Part shown: piece by piece, positions 35,158 to 47,594 of the stretch
Layout: each line of letters begins with the position of its first letter
How positions within the stretch are numbered: the first letter of the stretch is position 1
Position numbers and translations under genes: made by a program
NCBI GenBank assembly: GCA_021613375.1
Contig: CM038706.1
Span: 24,135,366-24,199,365 of the forward strand
Origin: Megaleporinus macrocephalus
Taxonomy: Eukaryota; Chordata; Actinopteri; Characiformes; Anostomidae
Length of the DNA stretch: 64,000 bases
Direction: 5' to 3'
The notes under the pieces: model-generated
Told to the model about the DNA's origin: nothing
Seen by the model: the letters and a program-made list of their open reading frames with translations, nothing else
Databases searched by the model: none

Positions 35158-35280
35158 GTTCACAGTGGGAGTGATAGAAACCAGACGTCCTGACATGTTT
35201 AATGTCTATAAAAACTCCTACACAGAAAGTGATTATATAAGTTTGTTATGAATATGTTGCCTCAACATATTGTATGATGC
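35158..35280 (+). repeat. Diverged dispersed repeat, copy A
   Basis: Collinear with 51957-52078: shared words include GGGA/GATGA..GAAACCAGA, CACAGAAAG and GTTATGAAT, with many substitutions. Confidence 0.45.
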
Positions 35281-35347
35281 CTGTGGTTGTATATAGTTTT
35301 GAGAGAAGGTTTTGTGTTTATTTATGAGAGGGAGGTAGTAATGCTGC

Positions 35348-35348
<1 letters not shown>

Positions 35349-35393
<45 letters not shown>

Positions 35394-35394
35394 A
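35349..35394. repeat. (TA)n(TG)n microsatellite
   Basis: About 37 bp of TA followed by a short TG run. Confidence 0.95.
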
Positions 35395-36219
35395 CAATGG
35401 TATCTATGGCTGCTATTAGAACAAAACTTTGTATCCTCTTTTTGTATCTCCACATTTTTCAGTTTTTGGCGTAATTTGAAAAAGTTTTGTGCATTTGAAT
35501 AGAAAATAGACCATTTATTTGATGAACTGACCAACATAAATGGTCCAAATGCATGTCTGGTGCATTGACTTGCAATAAAAGTGATGTTTTCAAATAACAA
35601 AATATCAGATGTTGAAATACAACTTTTTTTTTCTAGGTAAACGGTGGCTTACTTTTCTGGGATGTCCATTTTAAACAACCAAAGTAAATCTATAATCTTT
35701 TTTTAAAAAAGATTAGTGAAGACAACATTCATTGAACAGTATAGATCTGTGTTCCTTTCCAGCACTAACCCTGCATGCCTGGCAAAACCAATGCTAAAAT
35801 TAGATTCACTCCTTATTTTTTACAAGTTGTCTACTTATTCAACCACTTTCTTTTAATACACCTTAAATGAAGCAGGTACCTGTATTTGAAGCATACCGGT
35901 ATAACAGTTATGAAAAAAACTCATCAGTGAGGAAAAAAATTATCCAGAGTACCGCCCACTACTATAGTGGTACAAGAACTGAAACATCCATTTAAAATAT
36001 CTTAGAAGAGACATGAAGGTTCACTGTCAGTTAAGAACCCTGGTTCCTGTCACCTCCGCTGTATAAAAATCCAAATCTGCAATACATTAATTACTCTGTT
36101 TGCATTAATTTTTTTAATCATCCAGAGATTTGGGGAAAAAAATTGTGCATATATATATATAATCATTAATTATATGTAGTTTCATTGATGTTGGTTCTTT
36201 GTAGCAGTAGTGTAATTAT

Positions 36220-36480
36220 GCACTGACCACTGGCCGTCTTCCTATGAATGCAGATGGTCTGAATGGGCCTGGATGCCTAAGTCTGACCGCAGCAGCTCTC
36301 CCTATCTGCGCTGTCACCCATAGAACAGGCAGCCGTGAGCGGCCCTCCACTTTTCCGCCAGTTTGGTTCCCGTCCCATTGTCTTGCCAGAGCCGTGATGA
36401 GAACTAATCTGCTGCAATAAGGAGAAGTCATTTGTTAGGCCCAGCCCAGGGGTTCATGCTTCACAAAATGCATTGAGTGG
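36220..36480. promoter_or_regulatory. Candidate regulatory island
   Basis: Unique, balanced-composition block with a SOX-type CCATTGT at 36375-36381 and TAATC at 36405-36409, inside AT-rich intron. No exon signals. Confidence 0.25.
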
Positions 36481-38358
36481 AAATGACCCAATCAGAGAGC
36501 AGACGAAGGGAAGGGATGGGATGGGGTGGAGTGGGCAATAGAAGGGGGGGCGGGGTGTTACTGGTGCTTTCTTCGTCCCCTCTCCATCCGTCCGGCCCTA
36601 AGGATTATGGAGGATCGATGAGGTGCTGGCCCAGTGGCCAGATGATGCCATGCCTTCCCACTGAGCTTTTTAAGTGCATGTGTTCATCCGTATATGTCAG
36701 TGATGTCCATAGGATGTCGGTAGGAAATGTACTGTGGCTTAGCGCTTGCATTAAGTTTTAGCCATTATTTGCAGTGATTTTTTTATTTTTCAGATCGGAT
36801 TGAGTGCAAACGGACAGATTCTATTGTTTTTTGACATGATCTTGAAAGTGTGCCAGTCACAGAGCTGCCAACGCTGAGCCCTCATCTCACCGTGCGTGCA
36901 CACACACACAGTGTAGAACTCTCTTCACCTCACAAACATGCAAACACACACCCGCGTGGCACACACTCCCACGTTCTCCTAAAAACAATGCAGATGATGC
37001 TTTTCTGCTGCTTTGCCAAGTGGCTTTTTACAACTGTTCCACAATGGAGAAGCTAATTACTGTAGATTTGGAGAGCTGGTTAATTGATCGTGCTAGCGTC
37101 CTAATTGCATCTCTCTTACCTGGGGCCTCTGAAATGGCAGTGGCTGCCTCGCACACGACCTCTGCGCTTTAACTCAGAGTGCGAAACACACTGCTGAAAC
37201 TAACAGCATTACTTGTGGAGGTGGTTTTATTCGGGGCTAGTTATTTAAAGCTAGTGTCAATTCTCCGTGGTCCTCGTTGGGAAAACTCTGATTTCACGGG
37301 GCCTTTAGTTTGCTATAGGCAGGTTAAAGCTTCCTCATGGAGAGAGCTAACATTTGTCCAGTTGGGGGTGCTCTCATACTTTCTAAAGCTCTTGAAATGA
37401 TGCCTCACTCTCCACCCCTCCTTCTTCTTCTCTGGTGCTATTGCTATTGCTATCCTTCCACTGTCCAATAGAACTGTTCCAAACACAGTGCATGGATTGT
37501 AATGTATCTTTATTTTTTTGCCCCAGCTGACTCAGGCTCTGATCCAAACACATTCTAATTTCGTTTGTTCTATTACAGTGATGCTACCAGTGGAGGAGGT
37601 CTGTTAGTCATTTCTTTTTTTTTTATAACTGTGAGGATTTCACATCCACTAGTTTAGAAGATATCAGTAAATCTAGATCATGTTGCTGGAAAACATGTCT
37701 GATCCAAGACATCCACTTTCTTCTGCTTTTGAGTTTCTTGTGCAGCTTGTGCAGCAAGTGATTTGGTTGTAAATTGTTGAGGAAAAGATAAAGAATAAAA
37801 AGCTTTACATTAGGACAAAGTGTCAATCTCTGGTATTCTTATGTAAACAGTGAAACGCCTGACCTGTGTTTAGTATGGTCTTTAAGCTTACACGCTTATT
37901 ATCATTAACCACTTTACTGAAATTCTTTAATGTAAATCACAAACAAATACTAATGAGTTACTAATGATTTAAAAAATGGTAAGGATGTCTGAATACTGAA
38001 TACACAATCTTAAATCCTGAATGTTTTCAGCAACCTGTAACATTACAGCATTAAAGCAGTTTACTCAGAAAACACTGAGAGTGTATTTGGAATGCGTGTT
38101 TATAAAGCACATGAGAATTTCACTTTCAAGTGGGTAGCTATGCGATTTTCAGTTCAAATAACCTCCAGTACAGTTCTGATACTAAGCTTATCCCTTGCCG
38201 GCTGCTTCATTTAGTTGCTCCTCACAGGATCTGAATAACACTGTGGTTTATTACATTAATGTGTCAGTTGATTCAGGCTTTAGCAGAAGTTTCAGTGTTT
38301 GTAAGGAAGCTATTTCTTCATCAGAGTACGTACATACACAGTCTGCACTAAATTTAAA

Positions 38359-38597
38359 GTATATATCGTCGCTGTCCAATGAAAAACAGGTATCTCTAAA
38401 ATACCAACTTTATAGTAGAGGCCAAAAACTGTTTACCCTTTCAATAGAAGTCAATGGAACCAGAGTTTTTTCCAAGCTATTTTGGAGAATTTCTATCGAT
38501 CCATTCATCATGAAATTTTCCCACAATGTAAACGGCAAAAATAGAAATTGTCAAAAATGGAGGTACATGTTTCTCACTGGACAGCGACGATATATAC
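38359..38597. mobile_element. MITE with near-perfect terminal inverted repeats
   Basis: 239 bp. Both ends read GTATATATCGTCGCTGTCCA inward from their own side; similarity continues through ATGAAAAACAGGTATCTC against GTGAGAAACATGTACCTCC. Internal sequence GGAACCAGAG..TCCAAGCTATTTTGGAG is shared, reversed, with 40280-40402 and 57241-57410. No coding capacity; target duplication not resolved because the flanks are AT-rich. Confidence 0.8.
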
Positions 38598-39509
38598 TAT
38601 ATAGTATGTGTGTATGTCAGTGTGAAATGAATTGAAACTGTTTACAAAAAGAGGGTGTATATTAGTGCTGTAGTGAAAGGGCACTAGAGCAAAGCTTTTG
38701 GGAAAGTTTAATATTTTACTACTTTTACTATATAATACTATTGAGCAAGTCTTAGTTCTCTTTCCCAATAATCATAGTGAATTATAGAATTATAGAATAT
38801 AGATATATAATTAATTATAATTAATTATAGAATTAAATATATATTTTACATTAAACATGAAATAAAGCTGCAAGCTAAATGTAAATATTTTAAAATGTGG
38901 ATTTTGGTCTAGAATGTTTTTGTCAGTGTATCACTATCTGTTTGGAATTTACTCACTCAGATCTTATCACAGCACTATTTATTTCCAATCATTCACCACA
39001 AGCACAGACACACTCTGACACACACAGACAGACACACAATATCATGTGGTGAGAGGAAAACCCATAGTGTGCTCCAAAGTGGGGCATCACTAATCAATGG
39101 GAATCATTTAGGCCCATTCTCTGCTAGGCCACAATACCCAGCGTTTTGCTAATCAATTCAGAACAAGTGTCATTCACTCTTCCAGGCTAAAAATACTCCT
39201 AATACTCTGTGTGTTTATATCTGGAATGGCTTGTATGTGAGCTATCAATACATTTTACATTTGTTGGCAAGGTATATAAAAGTGTGTGTGGATGATTGGC
39301 TGGAAGAGACAGACGGGGAGAGTGCGAGCCCCTCCGTGTTTCAGTGTGCGCAGGTTGTATTTGTGTGTTTTCCCTGAGTTTTTTTTTTCTATTCCTCTCC
39401 CCAGTTTCAATGCTTATCCAAATTTGTCCACATTTGTGTGTACTCGTGTGTGTACACAAGAGCCTTGCATCAAGTTCAATTAGTAGGTATTGTGCTGTTC
39501 ACTAAAAGG

Positions 39510-39920
39510 GGGCTATGCTATTAGCAACCTTTCTAAGGGCCGCTGCATCCTCCACCAGGCAATCAGATCACTCAAGAGCCTCTTTCCCCCGGCGTGACCC
39601 AATCTCCACGCCTGCCTGTGGTAAAGACCCCCTCTCTAGTGGCCCTCTCCAGCCCCCGCCAAGTCCCCCCACCAGCCAGCGGCTAGCCCCCCGTGTCCTT
39701 CACCTCACACGAGCGAAGAAAGACAAGGTCGCGCACATGGAGAAATAAAGGAGAAATGATTCCCCTTCAATTGAGGTGAAGCATCTCATTTAGCGACTCG
39801 CCCCCCGGGCCGCAGCGCGGACCCCATCTCCCCGGCCACTGTGTGCACCGTGGCGTTTGAGGTGAGGTTAGCTCACCGCTTGGACAGCCTATTACCTGAT
39901 GCACTGAGGAGATGAGGAGG
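39510..39920. promoter_or_regulatory. Candidate GC-rich regulatory island
   Basis: About 0.4 kb of C/G-rich unique sequence with CpGs (39780-39860) and CAATTGAGGTG near 39768, unlike the AT-rich flanks. No supported exon. Confidence 0.25.
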
Positions 39921-40279
39921 AGATATAGAGCGCTCAGATATGAGAGACAGAGAGAGAATATGTTGAGCGTGTGTTGGGCCTGCTCAGTGTTTCGCCTGGA
40001 ATCGGTGATTTTGGCCTTTGCGATGATGATGCTGTGGAAGGGTCGATGTGCAGTATGTGAATGCAGTCGCACAAATATTTTATTTTTAGTTCTGGGCATG
40101 TTGCACAAACCACCACTGATTCAAATAACTGTGAATAACGTTGATCAAAAACAATGAGGGCCATCGTGTTGCATGTAGGGTTCACTGTGTGTTTTAGTAT
40201 GTTGTAAGGTATAATGTAATTGCAAAAACAGTGTAATTGTACCAATGGCTTACGGTTTGCTGCACCTTATCAGTACTCA

Positions 40280-40402
40280 CTGAACGAATAGAAAATGCTC
40301 CAAAACAGCTTGGAAAACATTCTGGCTCCATTCAGTTACATTAAAAGTAATATATGCGGCCCTCTCCCGCCATTTTGGAGATATTTGTTTTTCTTCAGGC
40401 GG
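40280..40402. repeat. Relative of the 38359-38597 MITE
   Basis: Opposite orientation; shares GAAAATGCTCCAAAACAGCT, TGGAAAA and ATTAAAAGT. Only part of the element is recognisable. Confidence 0.6.
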
Positions 40403-40406
40403 TGAT

Positions 40407-40407
<1 letters not shown>

Positions 40408-40440
<33 letters not shown>

Positions 40441-40441
40441 A
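40408..40441. repeat. (TG)n(TA)n microsatellite
   Basis: TG run passing into TA run, immediately after a MITE relative. Confidence 0.95.
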
Positions 40442-40576
40442 ATTTAATTTTCATGCAATTCACAAACAATTTTGTCTATTTCACAATTAATTTAAGTGTA
40501 TCAGATGATTTTTAAAGAATAAAAATGTTTTTATTAAAGTCTAGTTTTGTATAGAGGCTTATTTTGCATATATAGG

Positions 40577-40577
<1 letters not shown>

Positions 40578-40609
<32 letters not shown>
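40578..40609. repeat. (TG)n microsatellite
   Basis: Pure TG run of about 32 bp. Confidence 0.95.
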
Positions 40610-40610
<1 letters not shown>

Positions 40611-41199
40611 TTGCTAATACTATATACAATATACAATATGCTATTGATTAAGGTGGAGTTTCTCACACAGATACTTCTATCTAACACAATGTGGGAGAGT
40701 GACGATAACTTGTTTTGCTAATGTTTTTAAGTTTTCCTCAAAATCAGCAACAATTGTCTCTACCAAAACATTTGGTAATGTTTTTGGGGTATAATGGTAT
40801 TATGGTACAGTGGAGTGTGCAATCCTGTACTTAAATAAAAACAAATGCAAAAAGTCTGTTAAAAGTCTGAGACTTCGAACCAGTTCAGTATAATGATCTA
40901 TGGCACTGTTGAACCAGTAGGGCAGCTACGGACCCTGAACTGACCATGATAATGACATAACTTTGAAAACTTGCAATAAAATGTTAAAATTTTAACAAGT
41001 CGGACATGATTTCTAATTCCAGACTAATGCTTTCAGTGTACATTGGGGGAAAAAACAAGTTTAACGTTGCATTTGCTCTTTAGATAGGTGAGGAAGAGAG
41101 TGAGAACGATAAAAGAGAGCAGTGGAAGGGAGAACCGATAAGCTTAATTTGATAAAAAGAGACACCGCAGTGTAGCATTTTGCAGTGTTGTAGTAGTTT

Positions 41200-41530
41200 G
41201 TCAGTATTGATGGAGTTTGGCGGCGAGAGAGACAGCACACATACACGCACAGTCAGTAATAACAGTGGGCCGGCTCCATTACTCCCGCAGTCAGAGTGTT
41301 AAGTGCTGTCTTGGTGTCGGTGGAGGATCGATGGCCGATGCTGTGTCACAGCGAACGTGGCCCTGCCAAACAGCCTCGGGGTCAGAGGTCACCGGCGCCA
41401 GACGGTCCGGAGGGCGTGGCTGCCGGCGGGGGCTTGCAGCGCCGCTGCTGCCCATCGATACCCAAACGGCCTGGCTGAGTGCTAATGCTTTACTGCTGCT
41501 GGAGCTGCCTGCCCCCGAGGACCATTAGAG
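41200..41530. promoter_or_regulatory. CpG-rich island with DR1 nuclear-receptor site
   Basis: GGGTCAGAGGTCA at 41379-41391 is a DR1 (two AGGTCA-type half-sites, 1-bp spacer). Surrounding sequence is CpG-rich (41350-41470) and carries overlapping open frames in three phases that show no protein family. Confidence 0.35.
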
Positions 41531-42303
41531 AGAGACACTCACACGCACTTACGCACCATGATACGGTCACACCTCAACAGTACATTAACGCTTCAGTCAG
41601 CGAGCGACACGCATTCGCATATGCGGGAATTGACAGTAGCGTATAGGCTCGAAGCATGCAACATACACTCTAATTACATACACACACACAGAACCATTGA
41701 TTGTGGAATTGCAGGCATGGTCAATCATCCCTATGGTCAAACACATTAGCCACTTGCAGTCTGTTATGGCCTGACACGCACGCATCACAAACTCGTGGTT
41801 TTGGCATCGCCTCATGAAGAGAAAACTCTTTTTTTAGCACGCCAGTGTAAATGTGCAGGGTTGCAGTCTGTGTGCATGTGCTTAGCGTATTTAGCTTGAC
41901 AGAATAGGTGCATCAGCATGTGCGTGTCAGCACTTAGATCAATGCTTCTCAGCCTTTTTAGAGCACTGCACCAGCCTTTCAACAGCAGTTTATCCTACAT
42001 TCATTTTGTTTTAACCAAGCAGTTAAAGAATAGTCGGGCAGAGAAAGCAATGCACTGATACTGTAGCTTTTCAAAAATGCCTACAAAAAGAACAAACGAT
42101 TGCAATACTTGACCTGCATTGACTTTAGTACTAGTCAGTTGCTTAGGGGCCATAGAAAGGACAGTATTTGCACTGGCATAGTTGAGTAAGGACAGTTCGC
42201 TACATAGAACTGAAAGTTTTAAGCAGCTTTGCTCAGCGTTTAAAGCTGAAGATACTGAAGCAGCAGGTCCGCCTTTATTTAGCATCACAACTTCAAACAA
42301 AAC

Positions 42304-42375
42304 CTGTAAGTAGCAGCCATGCTGTTATGTTGTGTTGATTCTGAGATTGAAAGGAAGTAGCTAGTATAGGTAACA
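42304..42375 (+). repeat. Short dispersed repeat, copy B
   Basis: Partner of 6447-6571, with about 50 fewer bases between the two shared blocks. Confidence 0.5.
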
Positions 42376-42879
42376 TTATGTAAGCTTGGCCCACTAAGTA
42401 ATCTGGCAACCTACCTTATTTTACACAGAGGGTCATTTAATTTCATGATTGTGAATATCTCGACATGTCACTTCTGTGTGATCATTGCAGTGCCTTGCTG
42501 TAAACCAGCAAATCAGATTATTCATCAGCTCACCAAAAAAGATAAAACGGCTTTCATTTTAGGGCCAAATCATGGTGTGGTTTTTATAGATTTTTAATCT
42601 GAAGGCCTTGAAATAACGTGACATGGTAAATAGTTTAGTAGTTGCCCACATGAGAATTTATTTAGAAAACAAAAGCAAGTTCTTCCCTTAACAACAAGTC
42701 GTTTTAAGCATGCACAAAAAGACATAAACAAAACATTGCGGGTGACGACTTGCGTCAAAGGCACATGATGAATAATCTTAAAGCCTTTAAAGCTAGTTTT
42801 AATCTAACTCCTCTTATCTACTGCAATCGTGCATATGCTTTAGACATCTTTACTATTACTCTGCAATGCAAAATTAAGC

Positions 42880-42903
42880 AAAAAAAAAAAAAAAAAAAAA
42901 AAA
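42880..42903. repeat. Poly(A) run
   Basis: 24 A; no retroposed gene upstream was recognised. Confidence 0.9.
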
Positions 42904-45900
42904 CCTTTTATGACCAGGTGTATCAGAATTCTTGACTGGTGCAGTATGTTTACCCCCTTCAGTGGCCAAGTCCCACCAGCAGGTCCAAAGTTTAAGTTTT
43001 ACTCAGTTTAAATGGCAGTCTATGTAGTTATTGAATAATAATCCTGTTTGTAAAGTTCTCTATGGATTTTAGATATGATTTCATGCATATATTGCATGAA
43101 AAGCTAGAATTTGTACCCCAGTGTTCCAGGTGGTTGTTAATAAACCTATCCATGCTCTACCCACAAATGCATTCCTTTATCACAATAACAAGCTTTAGCT
43201 GCCCTAAAAAATCCTAACTTAGTTTTGTTTGAGAAAGGTCAATGATAGTATTGATCATGGCGTAGATCTGTATCAGGGTGTAATTCACTAACGGCTATAT
43301 CCACAAATGTTTTGGCAAGAGCTCTTTGGTAAGGCTGAATGGAATTTTGACCAACAATCTGCAAAACATGTCCAACCTCAGGAGAGCATTTGTGGGAGGA
43401 GCATAGGTAGGTCAATTTTTTGACATGTATCTACTCTCTCATCATAGTCGGGGGCTTGATGGCTTTGCCCCTGCTTGAGAACCTGTGGTTCGGATGACTC
43501 CTGCTTTCACGTTGTCCTGGCATAGATATGGCGTTCACCTCTACTAAGACTGAAAGCCAATTTTGCTGAAAGATTTGATCTAATTCCAGCTGAAAGAACT
43601 AAAGCGCTCTGTGTTTGAGAGCTTTTGGTCTGCGCAGAGAGGTTGTCCTCTCTCTGAGGTCATCATTGTGTGCCTGCATGTAATGGCACTCTAGTGTTAT
43701 CACTCTCTCCTCTCTCCTTGCTCTGCTTCCATCCGCTTGCAATCTGACCATCAGCACTCCACCCCCCCCACCAACCCATCTCCCACTGTTGTCTATTTTT
43801 ATTTTATTCTTTTAGTCCACTCTTCTTTAATGACCTTTAGCTGGAGAAGTTTGGGAAAGTGCTCTTGCTGTGCCGTTCTCATGCTGAGGATGTGTCCAGG
43901 TCGGTGGGGAGCCAGCTGCCCTCCACTGAGGAGGTCTGTCTCACAAGTTTTTCCCTAAAACTGCTGGGACAGTTTCACATTTTCAAGGCATGAGCAAAGA
44001 AGGGGTACACTACAAGCCCCTGTTTAGGTGTTTCTAAAAGCTTAATGAACTGAATTAGGGGTGTTGGGGAGAAATTTGGCTGCAGATTACAGCAGATTTT
44101 CTTCATAATTCAGTTGTAAAAAGTCATTCAGTGTGGTTTAATGTGCATTAGTGAGAAACGTTTAGAGAAACTCGGGTTCCTTTTCGGTGGTGGGGATAGG
44201 AACAAAGGGTTGCGAGGTCCACAACACATATATGCACATTTGATCTACTGTAGAAAATGGTGAACCTACAGTTTTATGTAACTTTGATCAAAGTCCAATA
44301 AGGGAAATCAGAAAAAAGGACTGCTGCGTGTATCTGTCATAGATAGCTTTTAAAAAATACATAACCTTGTACCTCAAAACAGCTATAAAACAATGCCTCC
44401 GGCATCAGGCAGCACTTCCTATCAGCACCTCTGTGAACAATTCTGACTCAGGAACACCGAAGGCTTACCTCCTATTGGAATACTCTGGAAAACTTTGGTT
44501 AATTTGGTTCTTAACTTTTGGTGTGTTGGTCACACAGTTGACTAACGTAAGTTTACCAGTATTTCTTATCAAAGTTTTAAGTATGTATTACCAACAGCTA
44601 CCTAAAAGACCAGAAACCACCACCGCAGATATCATAAACCAACAAAGTTGTGCAAATTAGTCCAGGCCCTGTGCTCCAGTGGGTGTGTGAGAGCAGGACG
44701 GAAGCTTTTGTCTCTTCGTTTGTGCTTATATATATATATAATTTTGTCACAGCTGTGGTGTGGAGAGGGTTGGACAGCGCCTAAGAGCACTGCACTGAAG
44801 TTCACCTGAAGTGAGTTGCTTTGAAACAAATACCTGGAGCACCAGAGCCCTCTTCAAATGCACAGGTCCCGAGTCAAGTCCCCCCACCCCCGCACCCTCT
44901 TAACGGGCTGTTTACTTCCTGCTCTAGTGAGGGAGGTGTTGTTGTTGCATTAATGCTGGCAATACTTCGAATACATTTGTGTGAATAGCGAATATTAATG
45001 TCTTGGGTATTTATACTATCTCTCTTGTTTTTAGAATGTGGAGTATTCTCTGTTTTTTTGTGTCATATTTTGGAAAATCTGAGAATTAGCAGGTACTACA
45101 GACCTGCAGGCCTCAGTATCATTCCTGATTTGCATACTAATTAGCAAAAACGATTGAGTGAGAGGCCTATGGTACATAAGACCATTGTTTTGGAGCGCTC
45201 TTGAAATGCGACCGACATGCACCCCCGCCATTCCAACCCGGTGCACGCGTTAGCGGCAGAGAAGCTGGAAAAACTTCCCAGCAGGCACTTTTTTGGGACG
45301 TTTTTGTAGTTTATTTCCATATTAATGAGGAGTGGAATGAATCGGTTGGGTGTAGGATCAGAAGTGATAGGACGCTGTGGTTTTTGGCACGTCTTGAAGG
45401 TGCAGCAGCACGGCATGTTGGGAAGAATTATGAGGGCTCAGGCACCGTGAACAGTGGAGATATTAGCTACAGCACTGCCAGTCAACAGGACTCTTTTTCT
45501 CACTCGTCCTTTCATCCCTTTTCTTTCTTTCTGCAGTGGCAGTGCAGAGAAAGTGTGCAGAAAAGCTGAGAGATGGTGGTGGACGTAGTTCTTGTGTAGT
45601 GGTCCCACTGAATAGTTGTCACCATGGTTTTTGTGACACATGTAAGATCCACTATCGGTTGTCTAATGAGTCTTTCAGGCCTGTGTTTTGTAAACGAGAT
45701 TGAGGAATTTTTTTTTTAAGTTTAAATAAAAAAAATAAAAAATCTTGTACAACCATTGCTCTGCATATTTCCATATTTGTATCTGCTGTATCATGTCTAG
45801 TAAGTACTAATAAAATTGTTTTATTAGCTCCGTTAGGTGTGTTGGGGCTAGGAGAAACTTAAGTGTGCTCAGATGTTCTTCCGAATCAGGATTGAGAACC

Positions 45901-46004
45901 ACAAGTTTAAAGAACCTCAACATACTCTAAAAGTTGTAGACTAAATATACATTTTTTTTCTCACACTCGAAAAAATGGTGTGTTATTGTTTTCACCCAAA
46001 TACT

Positions 46005-46091
46005 AGGGTCAAAGCTGTAAAGCTGTAAAGCTACTTTAAGACAACACTGGTTGTGAAAAGCACTATATAAATAAATGTTGATTGATTGATT
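46005..46091 (+). mobile_element. LINE 3' tail with (TTGA)n
   Basis: TGTAAAGCTACTTTAAGACA, GTTGTGAAAAGCACTATATA and ATAAATG followed by TTGATTGATTGATT: a common fish LINE 3' terminus. Upstream body not recognisable. Confidence 0.65.
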
Positions 46092-47005
46092 ATGTCCTCA
46101 GTGGGTAGTTATCGTCACTGTCCAAAAAAAGTATGTTTTTTACAATTTTGCTTTAATTTCCAAAGTTTTTTTATATTAACTGCCATGTATAATAAAGAGG
46201 ATTTGCTTTTGCTCCACTTTATACAAGAAAAAGGCAGCTATATGAAATTCTGCAACAGCTTTTGTATCTAACTGTAACTTTTATAAGTAACATTAGCCAC
46301 ATTTTTGCATTATTAATGTTAGCTTAGCCTGAGAGCTAAATAGACGCTACTTCCTACCAAAATTTTACTCATGATAGATTTTCTTTTACATAGTTGTTGC
46401 TTATGAAATGGAAATATTGTTCATGATCAGTTAATTAGCATATGTTCATATTACATTGGGCTTCAGTCGAACTGGGCCATACCACAGAAACTAGTTACTT
46501 TACGCTGATTTTAGTAACATTAGCTTTTTAGGGTTATATTCTCCTCCTTATAGCAGTTGATTTGCCTTGTCAGGACAACCAGCAGTAATCAAATAGCACA
46601 AGCAACACTAAACATGCCCGTCAAGAGAAATGTATTTACTGCTGCATTTACAGTCTACTAGGCTAACATAGCTTAGTAAAGTCTACCTGTGTGTGTGTCG
46701 TATCCGTATCTATAGTGGACCGTGTTCATGTTTATTCTTTATTTAAAAAGTACTTTTACAGGATTTGGAAACATCATGATAGTAAGGACCCGTTTGTGAG
46801 GCAGAATTAACTCAGCATTTAAGTCAACATAAACCAAAATAGGGGTTATTTTGTTAATCCAGTTTGTAACCCATCTGGCTAGGTTAAATTTAGTGGACAG
46901 AAACAAACTAAACATAATTTATTACTGTTTTGTACCAAGTTTTTAGATTTTTGAAATAACTTACTTTTTATTCCTCTACTTCTTGTGGAATACTGTGATA
47001 TTAGG

Positions 47006-47594
47006 AGTGTGTCTCAAAACCTAGTAATCTCACTGACAACGTAGGCAGCTGTTTAAGTAGCAGCATTCTTTCCTCATCTCTCCTCATAAAACAGATTATT
47101 GAGACGCTCTAGTTAGAGAGCAACTGCGTCACGGCTTGTTCCCACTGCAGCATGTGACCGGTGGTTAAGCTGGTTGCTAAGCTACCGGCCGGCATCCAAA
47201 ACAATAGCCTGAAGCTCAAAAATCTGCTAGCATAAATGCTAATGGCTTGAGTATAAAACTACAAAATGGTCAGTGACTCGGTACAGAGTTGCTAATGAAA
47301 TGCTATTTTGTAGGATTATATGACAAGAAACACATTAAAACACCAGAAAGAATCAAAATAACTTGCATTTTAAAACAACTTCACTGCTCGTAGATTTGCT
47401 TGCGCTGCATCAAGGGATTGCCTTAGCGGCTAAGGAAGCGTTCAATGCTTCCTTAAAATCAGGTCAAAATAAAATGCCGTAGTAGACAGCATGTTTAAAG
47501 AATCTATGAATTGGGACAGCCTACATGTCGGGAGGGCATACTATGACATAAAATGCTGCCTATGTAGATCCTGACTAGGTTTTGAGACACAACC
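47006..47594. mobile_element. Inverted-repeat DNA element (MITE-like), 0.59 kb
   Basis: Left end GTGTGTCTCAAAACCTAGTA; the right end reverse-complements to GGTTGTGTCTCAAAACCTAG. Further in, CGTAGGCAGC and CATAGGCAGC also match. No target duplication could be fixed and there is no transposase frame. Confidence 0.7.

Noticed and set aside
41217..41528. 103-codon ORF as a gene
   Set aside because: Three overlapping frames are open because of high GC; no domain or splice support. Kept as a CpG-rich island instead.
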